In this document: positions 1 to 9,673 of the stretch, piece by piece
How positions within the stretch are numbered: position 1 is the first letter of the stretch
Layout of the letters: each line of letters starts with the position of its first letter
NCBI GenBank assembly: GCA_032718475.1
Contig: JAUCBJ010008655.1
Span: 1 to 28,479 of the forward strand
Source of the DNA: Nemertoderma westbladi
Lineage: Eukaryota; Xenacoelomorpha; Nemertodermatida; Nemertodermatidae
DNA length: 28,479 bases
Direction: 5' to 3'
Made by a program: the position numbers and the translations under genes
Notes under the pieces: model-generated
Databases searched by the model: none
Told to the model about the DNA's origin: nothing
What the model saw: the letters and a program-made list of their open reading frames with translations, nothing else

Positions 1-1704
1 ACAGGCCTAATTATTTCAGGCTCATCTACTATAGTAGGGAGTCTTTCTATTTTAATTATTTGGTCTGTGGGCTCTGTACTACCTACTTTGGTGTTATTTA
101 GTTGCCTTCTAACAGCTGGAGGCAAATCAGGCAATTTCTGCCGGTGGAATGTTCTTTTACGTCTGCTTAGACGAGATCTATTTCCTTTGCCTTCAGTATC
201 GGTGGTATCGCCTTCTTCAGATGATGTATATCCCTGTCTTTTGGGAGTAGATCGATTCATCATCTGCATATTACTAGCTGTTAACTGTTTACTGAAGTCG
301 TCTTGCTTCTCTTGAAGCGTTTCCAACTCCAGTTGGGCGATCTCTTCAGCCGCTCTCCGTTCTGCTTCTGCTGCTGCCGCTTTTGCCTCTGCCGCTGCCG
401 CTTTTGCCTCTGCCGCTGCTTCTGCTACTGCCGCTTTTGCTCTGCCGCTGCTTCTGCTCTGCCGCTTTTGCCTCTGCCGCTGCTTCTGCTGCTGCCGCTT
501 TTGCCTCTGCCTCTGCTTTTGCTGCGGCCTTTCTGTCTTCTATACGTTTTTTCCTTACTTGTTCTTCTTGTTCTCTAACGATGCGGAGTTGTTCATCGAA
601 TTTAGCCTGGTTCGCAGCCCTCATTTCCACATCGATGGCATCCAACACAAGCTTGGTTCCTTCACTATTAGGGCTAAGTCCCTCTAACCTTCTCCTCAAC
701 TCGTCATCACCTAAAAAACGTTGATAGTCTGACAGATAGATGTCAATGGCATCCCTCTTATGCGGTTTCTCTGCCGTCGCTTCACTTTCCACTTGGGAAA
801 AAGTAGCGTCTGTTGATTCTCCATGGGTTGAGCGCTCCTCCAACTGAGCTTTCCACTGAGCTGCTCCTTGAACCTGGCGACTCACCCGTTGAAACCAAGT
901 CTTCACGGCAACTTGCAACGACGTGTCTTGTCTTCTTTTAGAAGCCTCTTCGAAGGCGGATAAGATTAGCCTAATTCGTAGAACTCTTTCTCTAACTTGA
1001 TAAAGCAGCGATCCCTGCTCTTGAGGTCCTTGAGGTTGTTGAAACAGTTGTCTCTCTACTCGCTCCATAGAGCTGAAGAATCCCTGTGCGTATCCGGCTG
1101 CGGACCTCTTCCATACAGCTGGATCGATGGTTTCCTTGGCTACTCCCATCCGGTGTATGTCTTCCCAGGCAGCTTCTGATAAATCAAACGGGAGTCCGGG
1201 TCCGGGGAAGTTCCATTGCGACTCGACAATAGACTTCAGTTCTTCTCTCGTGTACCCCGCGTAACTATCTCTAGTTGATCGTTGACTCCTCGCCCAATCG
1301 ATCTGGTGTTCTTCCACCGCGATCAATAACCTGGCGAGCACGGCTGCAGGAAGGATGAGAAGGGGATCCGTATAAACCGCATCCGTCATCTCTGCTCCGC
1401 GCTCGGGTGTCAGCTCTACAGTATCCTCACTACTGGAGCTGCTGGGCCGCTGAGGAATAAGTTCTTGACTAGCGGGTTGTTGCTGTTCCGCTGCCTTTTG
1501 GTCCCGCTTGACCTGAGCTCGAGTGCCTATGATAGACCTACGATGTTGGACCAGCCTAGGTTCTGTTATTACTACTGGAGGGATGACCTTCCTCACAGTG
1601 GGAGGTGAACTGGATTTACGACCAGACGGTTGTACGTCTCTATCTGAGTCGCAGATAGTTACATCTAATAAACTGTCTGACAGGTTCTGCTTAGTATCAG
1701 ACAT
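1..1704 (-). pseudogene. gag-like ORF of a retroelement, 3' end outside window, frameshifted
   Basis: Reading leftward from an ATG at 1704-1702, the frame is open for 452 codons to a TGA at 346-348. The N-terminus is Ser/Pro-rich and low complexity (residues 1-105). Residues 110-330 look globular and helical with Trp-rich stretches. Residues 375-430 are a highly charged coiled coil (EEQVRKKRIEDRKAAAKAEA). Inside the Ala/Glu/Lys repeat (about 440-470) the frame slips and the tail becomes Ser/Gly/Arg nonsense (SGSSRSSGRGKSG). A neighbouring frame continues sensibly from about 470 to the left window edge with no stop, as a hydrophilic Lys/Arg/Pro-rich stretch. I read this as one gag-like protein broken by loss of one or two bases in a slippage-prone repeat. 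Its layout (acidic N-terminus, long K/E/A coil) recalls the gag of the BEL element at 6276, but I see no zinc knuckle or MA/CA motif, so the family is unproven. It could also be an unrelated host gene. Confidence 0.5.
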
Positions 1705-1785
1705 GACTATGTATACCGTTGAATGTCTACTGCTGTATTACAGTCTGAGTAAGTCTAGTAACTCAGTATTAACTGCTAGCCTAGT

Positions 1786-2095
1786 AATTAATTACCGGTA
1801 CTGCTACTCAGTGTAGCGTGATATATATATAATATATTAGAATACCGGTATGCTTATAGTATATATAACTATATAAGTATTATTACAGACTAGGTTTATC
1901 ACAGAATACCGGTATAATTTTAGCACAAATATATATAAATATATAATAGGCCTATCGGAATACCGGTATACAGCTTACAGTTTGTAGTATATATAATTCT
2001 GGAATAGAATTAATTACAAGTACCGGTATAATTTCAGCCTAGATTTATAGAAATAAGATAATAGGCCTATCGTAAATACCGGTATATCAATTATT
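1786..2095. repeat. About 57-bp tandem repeat centred on TACCGGTA
   Basis: The octamer TACCGGTA starts at 1793, 1843, 1907, 1961, 2021 and 2077, a spacing of 50-64 bp. Alternate copies agree best. Those at 1907 and 2021 are followed by ATAATTT and AGC; those at 1961 and 2077 are preceded by AATAGGCCTATCG. This makes a higher-order unit of about 115 bp built from two diverged halves. The spacers are AT-rich and rich in TATATA. Confidence 0.7.
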
Positions 2096-3030
2096 TTAGA
2101 ATAATTGAATTTCTGAACTTTAAGGGTTACTTTGTTACTTTACTTACTTTATTACCGTTATTTGAGCAGTAGTCCAACTGATATTGAGACCTAATGGTTT
2201 TATGGTAGGCCTACTATTTATAAATCGTTAGATTTGATTTATAATGTATTTATACCCGTTTTAATGGGTTTAGTCAATGTTTGAAATAAATGTTATTATT
2301 TCTGGGGTAATCACTACACAAAGCGGTGCGCTTTCAGTGAAGTGTTACGTATAGGACACTAAAACAAATAATTCTAATTTACCTAAGTTACTTAATACTA
2401 CAAATTACGTACAATTCGGGTGAGATTACAATCTCTAAATAAACACAAAAATTTACAAAAAACACAAAATACGAATTTTTAGGGTAATTTTACAAGAAGT
2501 CTACAAACCAGCCTAACAAAGGGTTAGATAACCGGTTATTACAACGGACAGAGTACTACGGTATTTGAAATAATAAGTAGTAGTAAATACACTGCGTTGT
2601 CTAGATAGGAAAATACCACCGCCTGACGACCTATAGCCGTATCGCTATAGGTTCTACGTTATGTATCACGGAGTGTTCCTACCTAGAAGTTAATAGAGCT
2701 AATCGAATGTGCCTATCAACCACTTTACAACACAGATATAATGTCTACACTAATTACTTCGGAAAGTACTGTACACTAAACCCTAAATTAGGTACGAGTA
2801 CTTGTACAACAGATAATCAGTAGTTAAATATACTTGAACAGCTAAAAGAACCACGGCATCTGCTGGAGTGACCGATGCACAAAATCACCAGTCTTTACCT
2901 ACGCCGAGCAGCCCGTGTAGTACCGGGGTTAATTTAACTATAGCGGTATGTATAACAAACACAATTACTGTAGGAACAAACTTGGGGAATGAATGTTGCG
3001 GATAATCGCATAAACTCTGAATAATAAATA
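2096..3030. other. AT-rich stretch without recognisable gene
   Basis: All frames carry dense stops and there is no RNA gene or element end I can recognise. It lies upstream of the minus-strand gag-like ORF, so it could contain the leader or LTR of that element, but no second LTR copy is inside the window to test this. Confidence 0.4.
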
Positions 3031-3606
3031 TTACGCTACGCGTACAAACTACTCAAACAAAATACAGACCGAACACTGACAGACTACTATCAAGCCTAAA
3101 CAAACTACGGTATATGCAGACTCCGAAATGATTAGGGAGTATGCGCTCTAACCCAGTAGTGCGACTTATTCTTTAGTTGGGGGTTTACCTTACAGCGTTC
3201 GCTGCCCCTACTTCCTAACCGTACTTAATCGGACAAATGATCTACACACACGGCAATCCGTTCAGACCTAATAACAGCCAGACAACTATCCAGCCTACAA
3301 ATTATCTAAATAAAATTATACGCTACCCGTACAGACTTACACAAACAAAGTACAGACTAAACGATGGCAGACTACTCTCAAGCCTAAATAAACTACAGGA
3401 CATGCAGACTCCGAAATGATTAGGGAGTATGCGCTCTAACCCAGTAGTGCGACTTATTCTTTAGTTGGGGGTTTACCTTACAGCGTTCGCTGCCCCTACT
3501 TCCTAACCGTACTTAATCGGACAGGTGATCTACACACACTGCAATTCGTTCGGACTTAACAGCAATCAGACAACAGCTCAGCCTACAAATCGTCTGTACA
3601 ATCTGA
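3031..3606. repeat. Two-copy 288-bp tandem repeat
   Basis: Two head-to-tail units, about 3031-3318 and 3319-3606. The central 120 bp, starting at the shared ATGCAGACTCCGAAATGATT (3114 and 3402), is essentially identical in both, while the flanks have drifted. The conserved core holds a short palindrome, CAGCGTTCGCTG. A degraded further half-unit may follow up to about 3660. The block could be an LTR-internal enhancer-type duplication of the minus-strand element, but that is only an inference from position. Confidence 0.8.
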
Positions 3607-3772
3607 TCAGGCTTACACGCCTTCTGTTCAATACTGGCCTACAAATAAATAAAACTTGACAGAAATAAGTAAGCTCCAAAAGAAACAAGGGGTGTACAGT
3701 CCCTAATCTCTTAAACAGCCTACCGGTATACAACAATCAAATCGAATAATACTGCTGTACTTATACGGAAAG

Positions 3773-3900
3773 TACCGGTTAGGACAGTTAGGCCTACGGA
3801 CCTACAGAAGTACCGGTTCTAGCGGTTGGGCCTACTGACCTACAGATGTACCGGTTCTAGCGGTTGGGCCTACTGACCTACAGATGTACCGGTTGACCGG
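3773..3900. repeat. 38-bp minisatellite, three full units
   Basis: TACCGGTT occurs at 3773, 3811, 3849 and 3887, exactly 38 bp apart. Units two and three are identical (TAGCGGTTGGGCCTACTGAC and flanks). The first is diverged and the fourth is cut short as TACCGGTTGACCGGTA. Confidence 0.85.
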
Positions 3901-5118
3901 TACTTTCAACTTTATTGCTTACTGCAACAAAGAAGCTATATCCTTTAATGTTCGCGCTTTCAGACCTTTGGCAGTTTAACCCGCCAAATTAAGATGTCTT
4001 CTAGATATTAAATCGCTTTTTAGCCTATGACAAGTATTTGATTCACTACACTAGTCGAAACCAATCCGTGCGCGACCATTCACCCGCTGGATATTCCCGG
4101 GAGATTGGGTTCGACGGTTTAATTTTATTGCTATGTAAGCTTAATGTATTATTCGACTGACAGTATTATATAATCTCTGACAATATTATTTACCTTCGGG
4201 AATATTAACAGTTCCTTTAGGACGTGGCGCTTTATCTATATAAACAGAGTTATGACTTAAACTACTCACAACGATATGGCTTAATTATAATTCACATATA
4301 TGGCGCATTCTTTAGGAATTGCTTCTTTAACAGACTCGCTCATACGCAATGCTGCACAATACTGCACACTAATCTGCCAATCTTCACTGATTTTAGTCAC
4401 ATATAAAAGGAACACAGACTGACTCATGTAGGGTCTATCAAATAACATTAGATTCACTTCAAACCACTTTAACATAAGTCACAATCGTTATTGGTAACCT
4501 TTATCTCTTACCTTCGGTATATCAAGAATATTGGGTGTCGGGGTTATTTCTCGTTATTCCAATATAATAATTCATCAACCATATTATGAAGAACTGACAG
4601 TAAATAGCAGTATAACAATATAAAAGTATGCACAGGTTGTTTGATTAGGTATGATATGTCAGTTAGCAGTATGCCGGTCCGCAGATCAATCGTGCCAGTT
4701 TGTTTTGATATTTACAGAGTTTAAAGCCAGGTTGTTTGATGCGTAATTGCAGCCAGTTAAAGGATATATGTCCTTGTAATTAAACCTACTAGTGTTGAGC
4801 TAAAAAGCATAAAACATAAAACACTAAAAGCCGTTCTTTCGTGGCTTTGAAAAACTCGTGACTACTGCTCTATACGAGGATACCAACTCCCTTATTCCAC
4901 GAAGCTCCCGTTCAACACAGAGAAAGAGCAGTGAGATAGGAAATTTTCAGTTCAGTGCTCTGTGATAGGTCGAAATCAAGGCTAACTCAAATTCTATTGG
5001 GAGATACAACACAAGGCTATGACGCAACCTCCCTAGGCTTGTTGGCCGATTAAACAGAGCCCAGATGCCTGCGTATAGCAAATCAGCCAATAAGCTGGTA
5101 ACTTGCACTATTTTTAAC
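3901..5118. other. Intergenic stretch, no gene seen
   Basis: AT-rich DNA with only short shadow ORFs. Two TATA-like strings are present, CTATATAAA near 4236 and ATATAAAAGG at 4401, but no ORF or transcript structure follows either, so I do not call promoters. 4840-5110 is less AT-rich and contains a few short inverted repeats. Confidence 0.4.
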
Positions 5119-5205
5119 TGTAGATCACTTTGAGAGTATTCTTAGCGACTGGGGGGGAACTGGCCAACAAGGCAAACGAATCAGTTATCCCACAAAAGCT
5201 TTTAC

Positions 5206-5897
5206 AGGACTCACAACGGGCTGACAGACCCCTTGCCAAGCCGTACCACTTTCCTGATGACCGATCCCTTCGGGGTTCGGGAAGGGTGGGACGGACACGC
5301 AACGGGGTCGAAAGACAAAGGACCTGACTCTACTGGCCTACCGACTATTCGGAGCAGCTTCTCATCTACCGAAGCGACTACGAGCCTGAAAGGGACTCGG
5401 AAAACTTAGGTGGTTGGGACCCTGCGATGAACCGACAGACCCTTAGCCAAGCCGTACCGCTTTCCTGATGACCGATCCCTTTGGGGTTCGGGAAGGGTGG
5501 GACGGACACACAACAGGGTCGACCGACACCGACACTACGGTACCGAGACTAGGACTGAGGGAAAATGGGGAACATTAGTTATTTTAAAATCTAAAGCGAA
5601 CAGTGGGTAATTAAATAATGTACTGTAGGAATTTATATGTTCATATATTATTGTGAATATTTGGTGTATATTGGTGTGGGGAAGCCCAACTTATTCTCAA
5701 TCAAGATTCAACTGTAGGAAAGTTACATTAAAAGATTATATCCAACCAATGCAACGTTTTCTCAATTGCAATCTTGCATCTCAGAAAGGACTCCTTCTCC
5801 ACTCCCAATATCCGGTGACTGGCCGGAATCCCGTGGTCTGAAAATTCCGCCTCCAGCATCGGCGTTTTTCCCCATGGTGTCGAGAATAACGGCAACA
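5206..5897 (+). repeat. 5' LTR of the BEL element
   Basis: Nearly colinear with 16048-16738 without net indels. The first half is GC-rich and contains its own tandem duplication of about 210 bp, seen as two copies of GCCGTACC, CTTTCCTGATGACCGATCCC and GGGAAGGGTGGGACGGACAC (near 5241 and 5451). The second half is AT-rich. It ends in GGCAACA at 5897. The true upstream limit may be 5119. Confidence 0.85.
5254..5314 (+). other. Hammerhead-ribozyme-like motif in the LTR
   Basis: CTGATGA (5254-5260) is followed by a 20-nt hairpin (5261-5280) with CCGA/TCGG and CCC/GGG pairs, one T-T mismatch and a TTCG tetraloop, then GAA (5281-5283). GTC at 5307-5309 is followed by GAAAG, which can pair with CTTTC just before CTGATGA, as in stem I. 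This is the order of hammerhead core elements. Position 15.1 is G instead of A, and no stem III can form between GAA and GTC, so activity is doubtful. The first repeat of the 3' LTR shows the same layout; the second repeat of each LTR keeps CTGATGA and the hairpin but not stem I. Confidence 0.3.
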
Positions 5898-6275
5898 AAA
5901 TTGAGAATAAGACGCAGCCAACTTCAACTGGTGGAAGTTGGGAATTCTACAGTACTCTTCAAACTCTCTCCGTGCTTACCCAGCACCCACTACGAGGAAA
6001 CTCTGGTATTTGATTTAAGACAAAGCTGTGGTTTAATCAACTTACAAACTCAAACTAAAACTCGTAGTCGGCAGATCATTAATAGAGAGTTGTTAACAGT
6101 GAATGGAAGTATCGATTACACCTATTGATATAATCCAAGTTGAGCCAGGAATCTGGCACATTGAAGTCGAAGTACAAGGAATGAACGTTGGACGATTCAG
6201 GATTACCGTTCGGGTAGTCCAGGCTGAATACGAAACCTACGACATCGCATATCTAGCAATAAACGAGGCGCTAGA
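5898..6275 (+). other. Leader between 5' LTR and gag
   Basis: No gene. A tRNA primer site would be expected just inside the LTR. The only TGG-starting candidate I see is TGGTGGAAGTTGGGA at about 5931, 33 bp inside the boundary and without a clear tRNA match, so I do not call it. Confidence 0.35.
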
Positions 6276-7247
6276 ATGACGACGAATAACGTCTCCGACA
6301 CCGACGAAATGGACCTCCACACAGACTCGGAAATCGACGAGGTCCCAAATGTAAAGAACATGGCCCGTCGACTGGGCGCTCTCAAAGGCAGAGTGACTCG
6401 AGCATATCACCGCATCGAGAAACAACTAAAGGGAGCCGAGACCCCCCTCAGCGATATACAGACTCAACTACAGAATATCCGAAGTATCCTACAACGATAT
6501 GAACGGATGATACAGGCATATCAGGAACTCATCTCCGCAACCGATCTGGGAAACTACCCCAGACTGGAAGAACACGTCGCACATCTGGACGAGTTCCGCA
6601 AGCAATATCGGAGGACCCTCAGCCTCGTAAGAGGCTATGAGGAACAGTACTACAAAAGAACTGAAAGGACGGATGTGGAATCAGTGCGGACCTCCGGAAC
6701 CAGGACCGTGGTTCAGCGAAAGAGAACTGGGTCCTAGAGGCACCAGCACTCCAGCGCCAGGAGCGAGATATCCGGTTCAGCGCGCAGTTCCCAAGGGGGT
6801 CAACCACTCCGAGATCAGCTCTGAGAACAGAGGGCATTGGCCCTTAAAGCTCGAATGGAAGACGAATATGTCCAACTGCAGATTGAACAGGATGTACTGG
6901 CGGAGGAGAGACATAAACAGGAGGCCGAAATACAGGCCGAGATACGTAAACAAGAGGCCGAACGACAAAAACAAGAGGCTGAACAACAAAAACAAGAGGC
7001 CGAACAACAGGCCGAGATACGTAAACGAGAGGCCGAACAACAGGCCGAGATACGTAAACAAGAGGCCGAACAACAGGCCGAGATACGTAAACAAAAGGCC
7101 GAAATGCGTAAAGTAGAGGCCGAACAACAGGCTGAGATACGTAAACAAGAGGCCGAAATGCGTAAACGAAATGCCGAGGCCCAAGCGATTCTTATTCACA
7201 AAAAGAATGCGGACATTGCTAAACTCGCAGAATACGAGGCCGCCTAA
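6276..7247 (+). pseudogene. gag: BEL gag, N-terminal part with long coiled coil
   Basis: An ATG at 6276 opens 153 codons of helical, charged protein (acidic start MTTNNVSDTDEMDLHTDSEI, then heptad-like segments). TAG at 6735-6737 and TGA at 6822-6824 interrupt it. The same frame then runs to 7247 as a strongly repetitive coiled coil built on an 11-residue unit (AEQQAEIRKQE), encoded by 33-bp tandem DNA repeats at about 6918-7168. BEL gag proteins often start with such a coil, and the conserved gag domain downstream supports the assignment. After 7240 the sensible reading moves to another frame, so a small indel lies near the end of the repeat. Both stops and the shift mean no full-length Gag can be made from this copy. 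Confidence 0.65.
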
Positions 7248-7917
7248 TAGAACGGGACCTTCAATTGTACGAGGACTGGGAAAGGGGTATCAAACAAGAC
7301 TATGAACCAATTCCGGTCCCGGAATTAGAAAAGTCATTTACGCCACCGGCTGCGAAACCTCCGAAACCCGAGTTCCTGCCTACTATACAGTCCACGTTAT
7401 CGGCACAAGCACCGGTATTCCATCCTCCACCGGTTACGCTTAAGAATGAGGAACCCTATTTCACCTCCAATCCTACGGCACCGAGCGTTCCCCAGTACGA
7501 GCCTGAAAAGGACTCAGAACCACTCGATCCAATAATCCATTCACATCCACACCGAAAATCTGTAACCGCGTCATCATTAAAACTCCACCTCTCATTGATC
7601 CATCATGTATGGGAGAAAGCGTTAGTAACTATAATCCTCCTAGTCATCCCAGTTCGGACGACGTCGGCATCATCCGAGCATTAGAGAACCGCCTATCTAT
7701 GCCCAAGATGGAAATCCGTACATTCGAGGGAGACCCCGTTGATTATCTCGGATTTAAAAAACGGTTCTTTGCTCAGATCGGATCAACAGACATAACTGAT
7801 GCGCAAAAACTGGTATATTTATCTCAATACCTGGGTGATAAACCACGCCGAATCGTTAAATGTTTCGAAGGAGGATCTCACGAAGCGTACCACGATGCGT
7901 GGAAAACTCTAGATTAA
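7248..7917 (+). pseudogene. gag: BEL gag, central conserved domain (DUF1759-like)
   Basis: In frame 2 a Pro-rich linker (YEDWERGIKQDYEPIPVPEL) follows the coil. After a further shift near 7500-7590 the frame starting at ATG 7609 gives 102 codons with the BEL/Pao gag signature: MEIRTFEGDPVDYLGFKKRF, then DAQKLVYLSQYLGDKPRRIV, then a Tyr/Ala-rich helix. This is the pattern of the DUF1759 gag domain (K-x-P-x-F-x-G-D, F-x-x-x-F, K-L-x-Y-L). The frame ends at TAA 7915-7917 in the middle of the domain, and the rest continues in frame 2 from about 7958. An A-rich run at 7940-7960 may mark the damaged spot. Confidence 0.75.
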
Positions 7918-8059
7918 AGATATGGTAACATGAAATTGGAAAAAAAATTAAATTGAAAATTGGAACATCAGAACTATAATCAATAAGACGATTGAAAAAC
8001 TGATACAGGACGCTGGATCCCTAGGGGACCCACAGAATATCCAAGAGTTTTCGGACTCA

Positions 8060-9664
8060 ATGAAAGACGCTTACTACACTTTAAAACCATTAAACAAGGA
8101 AGAACAAGTAAACAACATCCTAAACCTCCGACAGATTGCCCGGAAGTTCCCCGGATGGTTGCAAAGCAAATGGGCGTATAAATGTGTCGATCTCCGATGC
8201 AGACACCCGGATCGAGATCCTAGTTTCCTCGAAATGTCGGCATTCCTAGATAACATTTCCGAAGCCATGAATGACTCAATGTTCTCCAAGCAAAGTCTCT
8301 CCAAGTTAGACGGAATAGAGAACAACTCTAGGAGCAGAGCACCCACTCCGAAACCGAGATTCCGCCCCCTTCTGGTGAGTACGATGGCCATCACCATGGC
8401 CGGGGATTCCGATGACGAGGACTATGAGGAACCGACATCAGCCGAGGAATGGGCGTGTTATCTAGCGAATTGGGCACCCAAAAGGGAAGGCACCACAACC
8501 TCCCTTCTATGTCTCTTCTGTGGGGAGAAACACAAGGTGGAATTCTGCAGAAAGTTCCAGTTTGCTGAACTCGTTCCACGCTTCGAGGCAATAATGAAAC
8601 ACCGAGGATGCTTCCGGTGTCTCAGAACAGGTCACTACGTCCGGGATTGCGACCAAAGTCGCGCGGTCTGTAACGACCTACGACATCACACACTCCTCCA
8701 CATTCCTGCTAATTTCGATTTCACTACCCTACCGTTCCGGATCGAATCCAAACGGAGAGGAGAAACGAATCACGTCTCCAAGGGTACCCGGATGATTCAG
8801 CAGAGGGAAACCAATCCGTTTAAGACCACCGCCGATGTATCACATGTGACCAGTATATCAGCTACGGTCAATTTAATAAACCGCCGTTATATGGTCTTCG
8901 CCAAAGTGATCCCAGTAAGAATCCAAGTGGTCGGAAAATCCTCAACAACACTCGCGTTCCTCGACAACGGGTCGGATGGAACCATCATCGACTGGGATTT
9001 CCTCGAACAACTAGGCCTAGACTACGAACCTTGCAAGCGGCCCATACAGACTATAACTGACCATAAAGAACTGGAGTCCGGGGAGGTACAACTCAAGATG
9101 GAAGGAGTTATGAAGGGTTACGAGATGGTCAAACTGACGATCAAAAATGCTCTGGTACACACCGATCTCCGAGTGCGGTTCCGACAATCATCTGAATACG
9201 CACCCCTCATACAGTTAGACCGGGAAGATGTGGATCTACGATGCCCACCGTTGGACGTGAACAGAATTACGCTATTAATTGGACTTGATACACCGGAATT
9301 ACATATACCAACCGGAGACATCGCCCGATCCGTAAAGCCGGACGACGGTTTTTATGCGGAGCGCACCATCATGGGATGGACACTCTGCGGCATCAAAGAG
9401 GAAACTACCGACACATATACATATCTCCCTAAATGCCAGATCAAAGAGAACGCAACATCTGTGGGTTACTGTTCAGTAACAGACCTGGAAGAGGATTTAT
9501 TGTTGGAAACCGAAAATACCCAACAGGAGATTCATAAAGTCCATGGAAGCGCCACCGTGGAAATCTATAGTTGCCTGACCGAGCCTGCAAAGGACTCGGG
9601 CAGGCACTATAATGTTGCGACCACTATGCAACCAGCCGCGTCCTTACACCTATTGATAGAGTGA
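8060..9664 (+). CDS. gag-pol: BEL Gag C-terminus plus aspartic protease (partial Gag-Pol)
   Basis: This is the longest open frame of the element: 534 codons, open upstream to about 7958 and shown from ATG 8060. Residues 1-75 finish the gag helical domain. Cysteines and histidines follow in the BEL order: C151-x2-C154-x3-H158-x4-C163, then C184-x2-C187-x4-H192-x4-C197, then C204 and the H-H-T-L-L-H box at 209-214. The retropepsin-like protease is at about 280-440, with D302-N-G in the active-site position (most family members have D-S-G or D-T-G) and the downstream IGLDTPELHIP and MGWTLCG strings typical of BEL proteases. The protein ends about 90 residues past MGWTLCG. RT, which should follow, is absent. 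One molecule would carry the nucleic-acid-binding and processing functions of the particle. Confidence 0.85.
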   Translation: MKDAYYTLKPLNKEEQVNNILNLRQIARKFPGWLQSKWAYKCVDLRCRHPDRDPSFLEMSAFLDNISEAMNDSMFSKQSLSKLDGIENNSRSRAPTPKPRFRPLLVSTMAITMAGDSDDEDYEEPTSAEEWACYLANWAPKREGTTTSLLCLFCGEKHKVEFCRKFQFAELVPRFEAIMKHRGCFRCLRTGHYVRDCDQSRAVCNDLRHHTLLHIPANFDFTTLPFRIESKRRGETNHVSKGTRMIQQRETNPFKTTADVSHVTSISATVNLINRRYMVFAKVIPVRIQVVGKSSTTLAFLDNGSDGTIIDWDFLEQLGLDYEPCKRPIQTITDHKELESGEVQLKMEGVMKGYEMVKLTIKNALVHTDLRVRFRQSSEYAPLIQLDREDVDLRCPPLDVNRITLLIGLDTPELHIPTGDIARSVKPDDGFYAERTIMGWTLCGIKEETTDTYTYLPKCQIKENATSVGYCSVTDLEEDLLLETENTQQEIHKVHGSATVEIYSCLTEPAKDSGRHYNVATTMQPAASLHLLIE

Positions 9665-9673
9665 ACTTCCTCG

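Noticed and set aside
4401-4475. Promoter at ATATAAAAGG
   Set aside because: No ORF, splice or element structure downstream; TATA-like words are expected in AT-rich DNA.
5467-5530. Hammerhead in the second LTR repeat
   Set aside because: CTGATGA and the hairpin are present, but the GTC is followed by GACCGAC, which cannot pair with CTTTC.
5931-5945. BEL primer binding site TGGTGGAAGTTGGGA
   Set aside because: 33 bp from the LTR end and without a convincing tRNA 3' end complement.
6777-7199. Hydrophobic 140-codon minus-strand ORF with membrane-like repeats
   Set aside because: Antisense of the gag coiled-coil DNA repeat; its hydrophobicity is a by-product of complementing Lys/Glu/Gln codons.
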